DNA from: Sympetrum striolatum
Taxonomy: Eukaryota > Arthropoda > Insecta > Odonata > Libellulidae
DNA length: 64,000 bases
NCBI GenBank assembly: GCA_947579665.1
Contig: CANPUZ010000035.1
Coordinates: 248,001 to 312,000 of the forward strand
Direction: 5' to 3'
The translations under genes were made by a program, and so were the position numbers. The notes beneath the pieces are model-generated. The model saw nothing but the letters and a program-made list of their open reading frames with translations. It was not told the origin of the DNA and made no database searches. The number at the start of each line of letters is the position of its first letter. Positions within the stretch are counted from its first letter, which is position 1. Shown here piece after piece: positions 24,604 to 37,990 of this stretch.

Positions 24604-25682
24604 GGATACAAACTCACAGCCTAAACCACTAGAGTGATTGAGCTGAAATATTTATGGCGTATTGGCCATAACGTGCAGCCACCAGAAAAATTGCGATTTT
24701 GATCCTCAGTGTCATGGGTTCGATTCCAGAGGCTCCAAAGTCCCGATTTTTCCCGTTTAAATGCATTGCTTTGATTTTCGGGAATTAAAAAAAAATACTT
24801 CCCGGATAGGTAGAGAAACAAAACTCAAGGAGCGTTTATATATGGTCATGATCTATCGAAAACATAAATGAGATTTACGGAAAATAAACTGGGTTCGATG
24901 CTAGGTCGATGCAAAAATCGGCCATTTAAAATGCATTGTGGCGATTTTTAAGATTTTTTTTGGACCCCTTTCCAATGGCATGGAAACTTGAAATTCGGCA
25001 TGGGGTTAGATATCATAAATATATTTAATAATCAAATTTTACATATTCGCTGATGGTCCTTGGTTCGATCCCAGAGAGCCATTTACATTCCTCAATGCAT
25101 TTCTTATGGAGATAACAGAAAAAAGTTTTAGGTACTTCCCGGCATGATATCGACTTCAAACTTTGTATGAAATAGGATGAAGTCCTAATAAGTCATACTG
25201 TGCATTCACAGCTACCAATATTTCCTGGGTTCGACACCAGGCGTCTCTACAATCAGTAAATTATCCGATTTTTAAGAATTAATTTAAACCCCTTCCCAAT
25301 AATATTAAAACTTGAAAATAGGCATATAGATAGAGATCAAAGATGCAATTCAAAAACATTTTTTTAGATTTCCTAGATCGTGCTTGGTTGGAATCCTGAA
25401 AGCCATTTACATTCGTGAAAAGTAGAACGTCGTTTGAGGCAGTTGCAGTCAATATTTTTCCTTGAATTTTCACACATAGTTAGAGATTGTGATCTTCTGT
25501 TGTGCTGCATAGTAAGTTCACCAGGAAGACCAGGGTTCGATGCCAGACGATTAAATTGCAGCGAATGTTTAGAATATTTTCAATCCCTTTTTTTTTTCTT
25601 TTGAGGACCGTCCCGATATAATGCCGATTTGAAATTAGTGTTGTCGATCTGCTTGCAGTATGCAAGCTACATTTTACTCGTA
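24604..25682 (+). repeat. BBR copy 22 (head I)
   Basis: Complete. The monomer 5 box is mutated (GGTTGGAATCC). Confidence 0.9.
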
Positions 25683-25762
25683 TCATATATTCATATCTAT
25701 TATATATAGATATATCTATTATATATAGACGCTTCTCCGGATATACCTATAAGTTATATATA

Positions 25763-26842
25763 GGGGATCTAAAGTCTAACCATGTTCCACTAGTGCGACC
25801 GACTTGAAATTTTTACCACGTTATGGCCATGACGTGTAACCTCCCGAAAAAATCCAACTTTGAACCTCGGTGTCATGGGTTCGATTCCAGAAGGCCCCAA
25901 AGTCGCGATTTTGTCCATGAGAATACATGGCGGGGATTTTCGAAATTTTTTTTGAGGCACTTCCCGGAAAAGGAGAGATTTGAAATTCAAGGGACCGCTA
26001 GATGCCGTGCATATCTAAAGGAAACCATAAAGACATCTACGAATATTATGCTTGGTTCGATGCTAGGTCGTGGCAAAAATTGGCCGTTTAAAATGCATTG
26101 TGGCGATTTTTAAGATTTTTTTTGGACCCTTTTCCGATGGCATAGAAACTTGAAATTCGGTATGAGGTTAGATACCATAAAAATATATCATAATCGAATT
26201 TTACATATTCGCTGATAGTCCTTGGTTCGATCCCAGAGGGACATTTAAATTCCTCAATGCATTTCTTACGGAAATAACGGAAACAAATTTTAGGTACTTC
26301 CCGGCACGTTATCGATTTCAAACTTTGCATATAGAAAGATCAAGTCCATACAAATCAAACAGTGCATTCACAGCTATCAATGTGTCCTGGGTTCGACACC
26401 AGGTGTCTCTGCACCGATAGTTGATCCGATTTTTTGGAATTATTTTGAAACCTTTCCCAATAATATAGAAACTTGAAATTCGGCATATAGATAGAGATTA
26501 TATATAACTTTCAGAAACATCTTTTAAATTTCCTCGATCGTCCTTGGTTCGAGTCCCGAGAGCCATTTACATTCGTGAAAATAAGAACGTCTTTTGAGGC
26601 AGTTTTAGCCAATGTTTCTGCTTGAATTTTCACACTTAGTTAGAGATGGTGATCTTCTATTGTGTTTCATAGTAGGTTTACCAATACGACCCGGGTTCGA
26701 TGCCTGACGATTAAATTGAAGCGAATTTTAAGAGTATTTTCAATCCTTTTTTTTTTTCTTTTGAGGACCTTCCCGATATAATGCCGATATTAAATTATTG
26801 TTGTCGATCTGCTTGCAGTATGCAAGCTACATTTTACTCGTA
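25763..26842 (+). repeat. BBR copy 23 (head II)
   Basis: Starts GGGGATCTAAAGTCTAACC. Six boxes. Monomer 5 has the GGTTCGAGTCCCGAGAG form. Confidence 0.9.
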
Positions 26843-26858
26843 TATATATATATAGAGA

Positions 26859-27933
26859 GGATACAAAGTCACAGGCTAAACCAATAACGTCAATGGCTTG
26901 AATTTTTTACGACATATTTTGCCATAACGTATAACCTCCAGAAAAATTGCGATTTTGAGCCTCGATGTCATTCGTTCGATTCCAGAGGGCCTCAAAGTCC
27001 CGATTTTTCCCGTTTAAATGCATTGCTTTGATATTCGGGAATTTAAAAAAAATACTTTCCGGATAGGTAGAGAATCGAAACTCAAGGAGCCTATATATAT
27101 GGTCATGATCTATCGAAAACATAAATGAGTTTTACGGAAAATATCCTGGGTTCGATGCTAGGTCGAGGCAAAAATCGGCCGTTTAAATTGCATTGTGGCG
27201 ATTTTTAAGATTTTTTTTTACCCTTTCCCGATGGCGGGGAAACTTTACATTCGGCATGGCGTTGGAGATCAATAATAAATTTCAGGATCAAATTTTACAT
27301 ATTCACTGATGGTCCTTGGTTCGATCACAGAGGACCATTTAAATTCCTCAATGCATTTCTTACGGAGATAACGGAAACAAATTATAGGTACTTCCCGGCA
27401 CGATAAAGACTTCAAACTTAGTATTAAAAAGATTATGTGTATACAAATCAAACTGTGCATTCCCAGCTGTCAATGTGTCCTGGGTTCGACACCAGGCGTC
27501 TCTACAATCAGTAACTGATCCGATTTTCAATAATTATTTTGAACCATTTCCCAACAATATAGAAACTTGAAATTCGGCATGTAGATAGTGATCATAAATA
27601 GCTATCAGAAACATTTTTTAGATTTCCAAAATCGTCCTTGGTTCGAATTCAGAGAGCCATTTAAATTCGTGAACATTAGAGCGTCTTTTGAGGCAGTTGT
27701 AGCCAATATTTCTGCTTGAATTTACACACATAGTTAGAGATGGTGATCTTCTATTGTGTTTCATAGTAGGTTTTCCAGTAAGACCCGGGTTCAATGCCAG
27801 ACGATGAAATTTCAGCGAATTTTAAGAAAAAATTAAATCCATTTTTTTCTTATGAGGACCGTCCCGATGTGATGCCGACATGAAATTAGTATTGCAGATC
27901 TGCTTGCAGTATGCAAGCTACATTTTACTCGTA
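26859..27933 (+). repeat. BBR copy 24 (head I)
   Basis: Only about 16 bp of (TA)n/GAGA separates it from copy 23. Monomer 3 reads GGTTCGATCACAG and monomer 6 GGTTCAATGCC. Confidence 0.9.
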
Positions 27934-28035
27934 TAATAGATAGATGCTTCTCCGGATTCATTCATGTATCTATTATATATAGATGCTTCTCCGGATTCAT
28001 TCATATATATACCTATATAGATAGATAGATAGATA

Positions 28036-29111
28036 GGATACAAATTCACAGCCTAAACTACAAGCGTCATTGATCTGAAATTTTTATGACATATTGGCCA
28101 TAACGTGAAACCCCCAGGAAAAAAGCGAATTTGATCCTCAGTGTCATGGGTTCGATTCCAGAGGGTCCAAAAGTCCCGATTTTTCCCGTTTAAATGCATT
28201 GCTTTGATTTTCGGGAATTTTTAAAAAATACTTCCCGTATAGGTAGAGAATCGAAACTCAAGGAGCCTTTATATATGGTTATGATCTATCGAAAACATAA
28301 ATGAGTTTTACGAAAAATATCCATGGTTCAATGCTAGGTCGGGGCAAAAATCGGCCGTTTAAAATGCATTGTGGCGATTTTTAAGATTTTTTTTGGACCC
28401 CTTCCCGATGGCATGGAAACTTGAAATTCGGTATGGGGTTAGATATCATAAATATATTTCATAATCGATTTTTATGTTTTTCCTGATGTTCCTTGGTTCG
28501 ATCCCAGAGGGCCATTTACATTCCTCAATGCATTTCTTATGGAGATAACGGAAACAAGTTTAAGGTACTTCCCGGCATGCTATCGACTTAAAACTTAGCA
28601 GGATAGAAGAACCAGTCATAACAAATCGAACTGTGCATTCATAGCTATCAATGTGTCCTGGGTTCGACACCTGGTGTCTCTAAAATCAGAAGTTGATCCG
28701 ATTTTTAGGAATTATTTTGAAACCTTTCCCAATAATATAGAAACTTGAAATTTGGCATATAGATTGAGATCAATAATAAATGTCAGAAACATTTTTTAAA
28801 TTTCCATGATCGTCCTTGGTTCGAGTCCCGAGAGCCATTTACATTCGTGAACATTATAGCGTCTTTTGAGGCAGTTGTAGCCAATATTTCTGCTTGAATT
28901 TTCACACATAGTTAGAGATGGTGATCGTATATTGTGTTTCATAGTAGGTTTTCAGTAAGACCCGGGTTCGATTCCAGACGATGAAATTTCAGCGAATTTT
29001 AAGAAAAAATTAAATCCTTTTTTTTTCTTAAGAGGACGGTCCCAATGTGATGCCGATATGAAATTAGTATTGCCGATCTGCTTGCAGTATGCAAGCTACA
29101 TTTTACTCGTA
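28036..29111 (+). repeat. BBR copy 25 (head I)
   Basis: Complete. The monomer 2 box is mutated (GGTTCAATGCT). Monomer 4 reads GGGTTCGACACCTGG, which breaks the usual hairpin. Confidence 0.9.
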
Positions 29112-29137
29112 TACCTATATAGATAGATAGATAGATA

Positions 29138-30212
29138 GGATACTAATTCATAGCCTAAACCACAAGCGTGATTGACTTGAAATTTTTACGACGTATTGGC
29201 CATAACGTGTAACCGCCAGAAAAAATGTGATTTAGAACCTCGGTGCCATGGGTTCGATTCCAGAAGGCCCCAAAGTCGCGATTTTCCCCATAAGAATACA
29301 TGGCGGGGATTTTCCAAAATTTTTTGAGGCCCTTTCCGGAAAAGGAGAGAATTGAAATTCGAGGGACCGCTAGAACCGTGCATATCCAACGAAAATCAAA
29401 AAGACATCTTCGAATTTTGTCCATGGTTCGATGCTAGGTCGGTGCAAAAATCGGCCGTTTAAAATGCATTGTGGCTATTTTTAAGATTTTTTTTGGATCC
29501 TTTCCCGATAACATGGATACTTGAAACTCGGCACGTCGATAGATATCATGAATATATATCATAATCAAATTTTAGATGTTCGCTGATGGTCCTTGGTTCG
29601 ATCCCAGAGGGCCATTTGCACTTCTCAATGCATTTCTTACGGAGATAACGGAAACAAAATTAAGGTACTTCCCGGCATGCTATCGACATCAAACTTTGCA
29701 TGATAGAAAAGCCAGTCCTTACAAATCAAACTTTGCATTCACAGCTTACAGTATTTCCTGGCTTCGACACCAGGTGTCTCTGCATTCAGAAATTGATCCG
29801 ATTTTTAGGAATTATTTTCAAACCTTTCCCAACAATATAGAAACTTGAAATTTGGCATATAGATAGAGATCATAAATAACTTTTAGAAACATGTTTTAGA
29901 TTTCCAAGATCGTCCTTGGTTCGAATCCAGAGAGCCATTTACATTCGTGAAAATTAAAACGTCTTTTGAGGCAGTTGTAGCCAAATATTTCTGCTTGAAT
30001 TTTCACACATAGTTAGAATCGGTGATCTTCTATTGTGCTGCATAGTAAGTTCACCAGAGAGACCCGGGTTCATTGCCAGACGATGAAATTTCAGCGAATT
30101 TGAAGAAATATTTCAATCCTTTTTTTTCTATTAAGGACCGACCCGATATGATGCCGATATAAAATTAGTGTTGTCGATCTGCTTGCAGTATGCAAGCTAC
30201 ATTTTACTCGTA
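29138..30212 (+). repeat. BBR copy 26, near-twin of copy 15
   Basis: Carries the same private changes as 17093-18170, including GGGTTCATTGCC and CTGGCTTCGACACC, but its right flank differs. Confidence 0.9.
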
Positions 30213-30319
30213 TGATATATGAATGAATCCGGAGAAGCATCTATATCTTCTATTATATATAGATGCTTCTCCGGATTCATTCATATATATAGCTATATAG
30301 CTATATAGGTATATAGATA

Positions 30320-31424
30320 GGATACAAATTCACAGGCTAAACCACAAGCGTCATTGACTTGAAATTTTTATGACATATTGGCCATAACGTGAAACCCCCA
30401 GGAAAAAAGCGACTTCGATCCTCAGTGTCATAGGTTCGATTCCAGAGGGCCCCAAAGTCCCGATTTTTCCCGTTTGAATGCATTGCCGTGATTTTTGGGA
30501 ATTAAAAAAAAATACTTTCCGGATAGGTAGAGAAGTAAAACTCAAGGTGCCTATGTTTATGTTCTTGGACCTTTGAAAACATCAATGACTTTCACAAAAA
30601 TTATCCTGGGTTCGATGCTAGGACGATGCAAAGATCTGCCCTTTAAAATACATGGGAGCAGTTTTTCATTATTTTTCTAGATGCAATTATCGAAATGATA
30701 GGATGTTCGTGCTTCGCTGGAAGATGTATGGTACGAATAAGTTTAAAAAAAAAATTTTCATAAGACCGTACTATTCCTGGGTTCGAAGCCAGAGCACAAT
30801 AACGTTTCTCTCATAAGGAATATAAAGGAAAAGTAGGACGTCATTTGAGGCAGTTGTAACCAATATTTCTGCTTGAATTTGCATACGCGGTTAGAGATGG
30901 TGTTTTTCTGTTGTGCTGCATAGAAAGTATTGCCTGAAAGACCCGGGTTCGATTCCGGGCGGTAAAAATATCCCCCATATATAATACTATGGGGTATCAT
31001 TTCATAGTGTTTTCATGCATTTATCGATATGTAAGGGAGCTCTTGCTTAGATGGAAGATGTATATTAACACTTTGTTTAAGAAAAAAAATAGATAAGACC
31101 ATGCTGTTCCTGGGTTCGATGCCAGAGCACATTATAATTTCTCACATAAGGAGTGTATGTGAAAAGTAGGACGTCGTTTGAGGTAGTGCACCTAATAGTT
31201 TTGCTTGAATTTTCACACATAGTTTGATATGGTTATCTTCTGTTTTGCTGCATAGTAAGTACACCAGGAAGACCGGGGTTCGCTACCAGGCGATTAAATT
31301 GCAGCGAATTCTACGAATATTTTGAATCCTTTTTTTTTTCTTTTGATGTCCGTCCCGATATGATGCCGATATGAAATTAGTGTTGTCAATCAGCTTGCAG
31401 TATGCAAACTACATTTTACTCGTA
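30320..31424 (+). repeat. BBR copy 27, dimeric type III
   Basis: Body a-b-a-b', very close to 15924-17025 and to the reverse copy at 53700-54802. Here it follows copy 26, whereas its twin (copy 14) precedes copy 15. Confidence 0.9.
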
Positions 31425-31473
31425 TATATATGAATGAATCCGGAGAAGCATCTATATATAATAGATATAGATA

Positions 31474-32575
31474 GGATACAAATTCACAGGCTAAACCACA
31501 AGCGTCATTGACTTGAAATTTTTATTACATATTGGCCATAATGTGAAACCCCCAGGAAAAAAGTGACTTTGATCCTCAGTGTGATAGGTTCGATTCCAGA
31601 GGGCCCCAAAGTCCCGATTTTTCCCATTTAAATGCATTGCGTTGATTTTCGGGAACTTTTAAAAAAAACTTCCCGGATAGGTAGGGAATTTAAAATCAAG
31701 GAGCCGATGGATATAGTCAGGATCTATTGATAACGTAAATGATCATCTCGGAAAAGAACCTGAGTTCGATGCTAGGACGATGCAGAAATCGGCCGTTTAA
31801 AATACATTGAGGTAGTTTTTCACTATTTTTTTGATATATTTATCGAAATCATAGGAAGTTTATGCTTGGCTAGAAGATGTATGGTAACAAACGGTTTTAG
31901 AAAAAAAATTTGATAAGACCGTACTGTTCTTGGGTTCGATGCCAGAGCACATTAAAATTTCTCTCATAAGGAATATAAGGGAAAAGTAGGACGTCGTTTG
32001 AAGCAGTTGTACCCAATATTTTTGCTTGAATTTTCACACATGGTTAAAGGTGGTGATCGTCTTTAATGCTGCATAGAAAGTATTACCAGAAAGACCCGGG
32101 TTCGAAGCCAGACGGTATATATATCCCCCTTTATAATATATTGAGTTAGTTTTCATTATTTATTTTGTTGTACTTATCGAAATAATAGGAATTTCTTGCT
32201 TTGCTAGAAGATGTATATTAAGACTCGGCTTAAGAAAAAAAATTAGATACGACAATGCTGTTCCTGGGTTCGATTCCAGAGCACATTAAAATTTCTCACA
32301 TAAGGAATATATGTAAAAAGTAGGACGTCGTTTGAGGCAGTTGCAGCCAATATTTCTTCTTAAATGTTCGCACATAGTAAGAGATTGTGATCTTCTGTTG
32401 TGCTGCATAATAAATTTACCAGAAAGACCGGGGTTCGATGCCAGATGATTAAAATGCAGCGAATTTTCAGAATATTTTCACTCCTTTTTTTTGTTGAGGA
32501 GCGTCCCGACATGATGCCGATAAGACATTAGTGTTTTCGATCTGCTTGCAGTATGCAAGCTACATTTTACTCGTA
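31474..32575 (+). repeat. BBR copy 28, diverged type III
   Basis: The same a-b alternation, but monomers read GGTTCGATGCC, GGTTCGAAGCC, GGTTCGATTCC and GGTTCGATGCC. The monomer 2 box is AGTTCGATGCT. Confidence 0.9.
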
Positions 32576-32600
32576 TAATAGATAGATAGGTATATAGATA

Positions 32601-33679
32601 GGATACTAATTCACAGCCTAAACCACAAGCGTCATCGGTTTGAAATTTTTCCGACGTATTGGCCATATCGTGTAACCACCAGAAAAATTGTGATTTTGAA
32701 CCTCAGTGTCATGGGTTCCATTCCAGAGGGCCCCAAAGTCCCGATTTTTCCCATTTAAATGCATTGCGTTGATTTTCGGGAATTTTTAAAATTTACTTGC
32801 CGGATAGGTAGGGACTTAAAACTCAAGGAGCCGATATATATGGCCATGATCTATCGAAAACATAAATGAGTTTTACGGAAAATATCCTGGGTTCGATGCT
32901 AGGTCAAGGCAGAAATCGGCCGTTTAAAATACATTGTGGCAATTTTTAAGATTTTTTTTGGACCCCTTCCCGATGACATCGAAACTTAAAATTCGGCATG
33001 AAGTTGGAAATCATAAATATATTTCATAATCAAATTTTACATATTCGCTGATGGTCCTTGGTTCGATCCCAGAGAGCCATTTACATTCCTCAATGCATTT
33101 CTTATGGAGATAACGGAAAAAGGTTTTAGGTACTTCCCGGCATGATATCGACTTCAAACTTTGCGTAATATAAGATGAAGTACTTATAAGTCATAATGTG
33201 CATTCCCAGCTAACAATATTTCCTGGGTTCGACCCCAGGCGTCTCTACAATCAGTAAATTATCCGATTTTTAGGAATTTTTTTGAACCCCTTCCCAATAA
33301 TTTTCAAACATGAAATTAGGTATATAGATAGAGAACACGGATACATTTCAAAAACATATTTTAGATTTCCTAGATCGTACTTGGTTCGAATCCAGAGAGC
33401 CATTTACATTATTGAAAAGTAGGACGTCTTTTGAGGCAGTTGGAGCCAATATTTCTGCTTGAATTTTCACACATAGTAAGAGATGGTGATTTTCTGTTGT
33501 GCCGCATATTACGTTCACCAGGAAGGCTTAGGTTCGATGCCAGACGATTAAATTATAGCGAATTTTAAGAACTTTTTCAATCCCTTTTTAATTTCTATTT
33601 AGGGCCGTCCTGATATGATGCCGACAAGAAATTAGTGTTGTCGATTTGCTTGCAGTATGCAAGCTACATTTTACTCGCA
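32601..33679 (+). repeat. BBR copy 29 (head I)
   Basis: The monomer 1 box is mutated (GGTTCCATTCC) and monomer 4 reads GGTTCGACCCC. The end is ACTCGCA instead of ACTCGTA. Confidence 0.9.
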
Positions 33680-33842
33680 TATATATATGGATACATGAAT
33701 GAATCCGTAGAAGCATCTATATATAATAGATATATAGATGCTTCTCCGGATTCATTCATATATATATAGCTATATAGGTATATATATAGATGCTTCTCCG
33801 GATTCATTCATGTATATACCTATATAGATAGATAGATAGATA

Positions 33843-34918
33843 GGATACTAATTCACAGCCTAAACCACAGGCGTGATTGACATGAAATTTTTACGGCATA
33901 TTGGCCATAACGTACAACCACCAGAAAAAATGCGATTTTGAACCTCAGTGTCATGGGTTCGATTCCAGAAGGCCCCAAAGTCGCGATTTTCTCCATAAGA
34001 ATACATGGCGGGGATTTTCGAAAATTTATTTGAGGAACTTCCCGGAAAAGGAGAGAGTTGAAACTCGAGGGATCGCTAGAAGCCGCGCATATCAAAAGGA
34101 AACCATAAAGACATCTACGAATATTATCTTTGGTTCGATGCTAGGTCGGGGCAAAAATCGGCCGTTTAAAATGCATTGCGGCGATTTTTAAGATTTTTAT
34201 TGAACCCTTTTCCGATGGCATAGAAACTTGAAATTCGGCATGGCGTTAGATATCCTAATTATATTTCATAATCAAATTTTACATATTCCCTTATGGTCCT
34301 TGGTTCGATCCCAGAGGGCCATTTACATTGCTCAATGCAATTCTTATGGAGATTACGGAAACACATTTTAGGTACTTCCCGGCACAATATCGACTTCAAA
34401 CTTTGTACAAAGAATGATCAAGTCCATTCAAATCAAACCGTGTATTCACAGATATCAATGTGTCCAGGGTTCGACACCAGGTGTCTCTGCAATCAGAAGT
34501 TGATCCGATTTTTAGGAATTATTTTGAAACCTTTGCCAATAATTTAGAAACTTCAAATTTGGCATATAGATAGAGGTCATAAAAAACTTTCAGAAACATT
34601 TTTTAGTTTTAGAAAGTCGTCCTTGGTTCGAATCCAGAGAGCCATTTACATTCGTGAAAATTAGAACGTCTTTTGAGACAGTTGTAGTCTATATTTCTGC
34701 TTGAATTTTCACATATAGTTAGAGATGGTGGTGTTCTATTGTGCTGCATAGTAAGTTCACAGTAAAGACCCGGGATCGATGCCAGACGATGGAATTTCAG
34801 CGAATTTTAAGAAAAATTTCAATCCATTTTTTTCTTTTGATGGCCGTCCCGATATGATGCCGACATGAAAATAGTGTTGTCGATCTGCTTGCAGTATGCA
34901 AGCAACATTTAACTCGCA
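33843..34918 (+). repeat. BBR copy 30 (head I, head-II-type segment)
   Basis: Complete. The monomer 6 box is mutated (GGGATCGATGCC). Ends ACTCGCA. Confidence 0.9.
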
Positions 34919-34956
34919 TAGCCATATAGCTATATAGCTATATAGCTATATAGATA

Positions 34957-36034
34957 GGATACTAATTCACAGGCTAAACTAAAAGTGTCATTGCCTTGAA
35001 ATTTTTATGACGTATTGGCCATAACGTGAAACCCCCAGGAAAAAAGCGACTTTGATCCTCAGTGTCATAGGTTCGATTCCAGAGGTCCCCAAAGTCCCGA
35101 TTTTTCCCGTTTAAATGCATTGCCGTGATTTTCGGGAATTTTTAAAAAATACTTCCCGGATAGGTAGAGAATCAAAACTCAAGCAGCCTTTATATATGGT
35201 CATGATCTATCGAAAACATAAATGAGTTTTACGGAAAATAACCTGGGTTCGATGCTAGGTTGATGCAAAAATCTGCCGTTTAAAATGCATTGTGGCGATT
35301 TTTAAGATTTCTTTTGGACCTCTTTCCAATGGCATGGAAACTTGAAATTCGGTATGAAGTTAGATACCATAGAATTATATCATAATCCAATTTTACATAT
35401 TCGCTGATGGTCCTTGGTTCGATCCCAGAGGGACATTTAAATTCCTCAATGCAATTCTTACGGAGATAACGGAAACAAATTTTAGGTACTTCCCAGCATG
35501 CTATCGACTTAAAACTTAGCGTGATAGAAGAACCAGTCTTAACAAATCAAAATATGCATTCATAGCTATCAATGTGTCCTGGGTTCGACACCAGGTGTCT
35601 CTGCAATCAGAAGTTGATCCGATTTTTAGGAATTATTTTGAAACCTTTCCCAATAATATAGAAACTTGAAATTTAACATATAGATTGAGATCATTAATAA
35701 CTTTCAGAAACATTTTTTAAATTTCCATGATCGTCCTTGGTTCGAGTCCCGAGAGCCATTTACATTCGTGAACATTAGAGCGTCTTTTGAGGCAGTTGTA
35801 GCCAATATATCTGCTTGAATTTTCACACATAGTTAGAGATGGTGATCTTCTATTGTGTTACATAGTAAGGTCACAAGTAAGATCCGGGTTCGATGCCTGA
35901 CGATGAAATTTCAGCGAATTTTAAGAAAAATTTCATTCCTTTTTTTTTTCTTTTGAGGACATTCCCGATATGATGCCAATACGAAATTAGTATTGCCGAT
36001 CTGCTTGCAGTATGCAAGCTACATTTTACTCGTA
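34957..36034 (+). repeat. BBR copy 31 (head I)
   Basis: Complete with six boxes. The spacer on its left is a (GCTATATA)n tract rather than (GATA)n. Confidence 0.9.
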
Positions 36035-36048
36035 TAGGTATATAGATA

Positions 36049-36525
36049 GGATACTAATTCACAGGCTAAACCACAAGTGTCATTGACTTGAAATTTTTAC
36101 CACGTATTGGCCATAACGTGTAACCGCCAGAAAATATTTCGATTATGATCCTCAGTGTCATGGGTTCAATTCCAGAAGGCCCCTAAGTCGCGATTTTCTC
36201 CATAAGAATACATGGTGGGGATTTTCGAAATTTTTTTGTGGAACTTCCCGGAAAAGTAGAAAGTTGAAATTCGAGGAATCGTTAGAAGCCGTACATATCC
36301 ATCGAAAATCAAAAAGTCATCTTCGAAAATTGTCCATAGTTCGATGCTAGGTCGAGGCAAAAATCGGCCGTTAAAAATGCATTGCGGCGATATTTAAGAT
36401 TTATTTTGGAACCCTTCCCGATGACATGGAAACTTCAAATTCGGCATGGGGTTAGACATAATAAAAATATTTCATAATCAAATCTTACGTATTCGCTGAT
36501 GGTCCTTGTTTTGGTTCCCGAGAGT
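36049..36525 (+). repeat. BBR copy 32, truncated at the array edge
   Basis: Has the head and monomers 1-2 (boxes mutated: GGTTCAATTCC, AGTTCGATGCT), then stops at the monomer 3 box, where 'gatggtccttg' runs into unrelated DNA. Confidence 0.85.
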
Positions 36526-37535
36526 ACTTTAGAGATTCCCTTTAAACAAAGAGTGTTTCGCGCGGTACCTCTGGCACATCACGATCGCAGCGCCGCACGG
36601 CGCACGGCGTACTAAAAAGCTCGCTGAAGCCTTGCCATGTAAACGAACCCATAGATACGAACTTCATTGTTATTGTCAAGAGTAATAAATAATTAACGAG
36701 AAACTTTGCTTCTTCATCACTCGGTTTCTTCGATCGGTTGCCAAGGCGAAAGATATTGGCGTAGTTTTACGTTGGATTACAGTTTTCGTCTGAATGAGTG
36801 AGTTGAGGGGGAAGAGGAGGGGAGGTTACCATGGCGACAGAGAGTAGTGCACAACAATGCGGAAGAAACAAAAGGGTAGCGACGGGTTATTCGAATCGGA
36901 AACAGATGAAAACCGAATATTGTACTTACGTAAGGGAAGAGAGGTGTGTTGAAAACAGAAGAACGACGATTTTGAACAGTTGAATATCGAACGTAAGGAA
37001 GGTAAGCAGGTGAAGTAAGGGATGTAAAGGACGAGGAAAACAAAAGAAAGGCGATATTTTTATTTCGAATTTAACAGAAGACGTGCGAATACAATCTTCG
37101 TTGCTATGATTAAGGGGGAAGAGATTAAAACAAAAGAAAAACGATATGACGATGCAAATTCATACAAGTAAACTACGAATGGCTGCTTCTATTGCGATAA
37201 AGCTGTCGCTACGCAATTTAATAAAGCAACGAAATTTAAAATGAGTTTAATAAAAGAATATATTTATAAATATTGACATTCATAAAATTAATTATGATAA
37301 AAATATACAATTAATAAATAAATAACTGTTAATGTCGACATACATGTATAATTTGATTCAATTAAATGATCTGGGAATACAAAGCGAAAGGTACTAAAAA
37401 ACACAACTCTCACTGCATCGAAAAAAATGTAAGGAAATTAAATAATTAAAATTTAAATAAATATTTTTTAATTATCGAAAAGAAATTAAATAATAAAAAA
37501 TACGAAATCGAGTTAATCCTTACAAGGAAAACCAG
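36526..37535. other. Non-array DNA, no gene recognised
   Basis: Starts with a GC-rich, CpG-rich patch (about 36560-36625) and an AATAAATAAT motif near 36685, which could be the remnant of a solo LTR or a promoter. The rest is purine-rich and then A+T-rich. The open frames here are short and low-complexity. Confidence 0.4.
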
Positions 37536-37990
37536 TAATGAATATTTCACAGTTAAGTATCGAAGCATCCCGACCCCACGTTCGATTGTTCCTAAAAATG
37601 CATAAAATTAAAAATAGCTTATTTCTAAGTTTTTATTCGTTTTAAATAAATTAAATTTTAAACCGTACATTATAGGTCTTTGTAATAACATGAAGCTGAA
37701 TTTAACTTTAATGGTTTTATTGCCATAAAATGTCGGCTCTTCTTCCCAATAATACATGTCTCCAATACACCCCTTATGAGTTCGACAATCACCGTCGTCG
37801 TTAGGGAATTGTTTACGCCCACAAAATAAATGCATTCTTCCGTCATTTTCGTCTGAATTCTCTCAATCTCGACTCGAATACGAAATTACACGACCAAAAT
37901 AAGAATTTTCGTTCAATTTCCTTTCTTTTGATGTTCGTCTCGATTTCGTACGACCATTATTTCCGATTAAATTCTGCGAAAGAAAAAATG
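37536..37990. repeat. Direct duplication, copy A
   Basis: Aligns with 38541-38965 through shared phrases: 'cacagttaagtatcgaagcatccc', 'ttttaaaccg', 'gccataaaatgtcggc', 'cgtcgttagggaattgttta', 'gatttcgta..attatttc..' and 'aattctgcgaaa'. A minus-strand open frame of 75 codons (37835-37608) crosses it, but the aligned region of copy B is frameshifted and contains stops. I therefore read it as non-coding or decayed. Confidence 0.75.

Noticed and set aside
1..36525. Many 60-120 codon open frames with recurring peptides such as SGIEP, GFEPRT, ASNPGL
   Set aside because: These are translations of the B-box region (CATCGAACCC and related words) in repeat copies. They occur on both strands, have no conserved full length and no codon bias.
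36777..37043. Minus-strand 88-codon frame rich in Ser/Pro/Phe
   Set aside because: Reverse reading of a purine-rich low-complexity stretch, with no domain.
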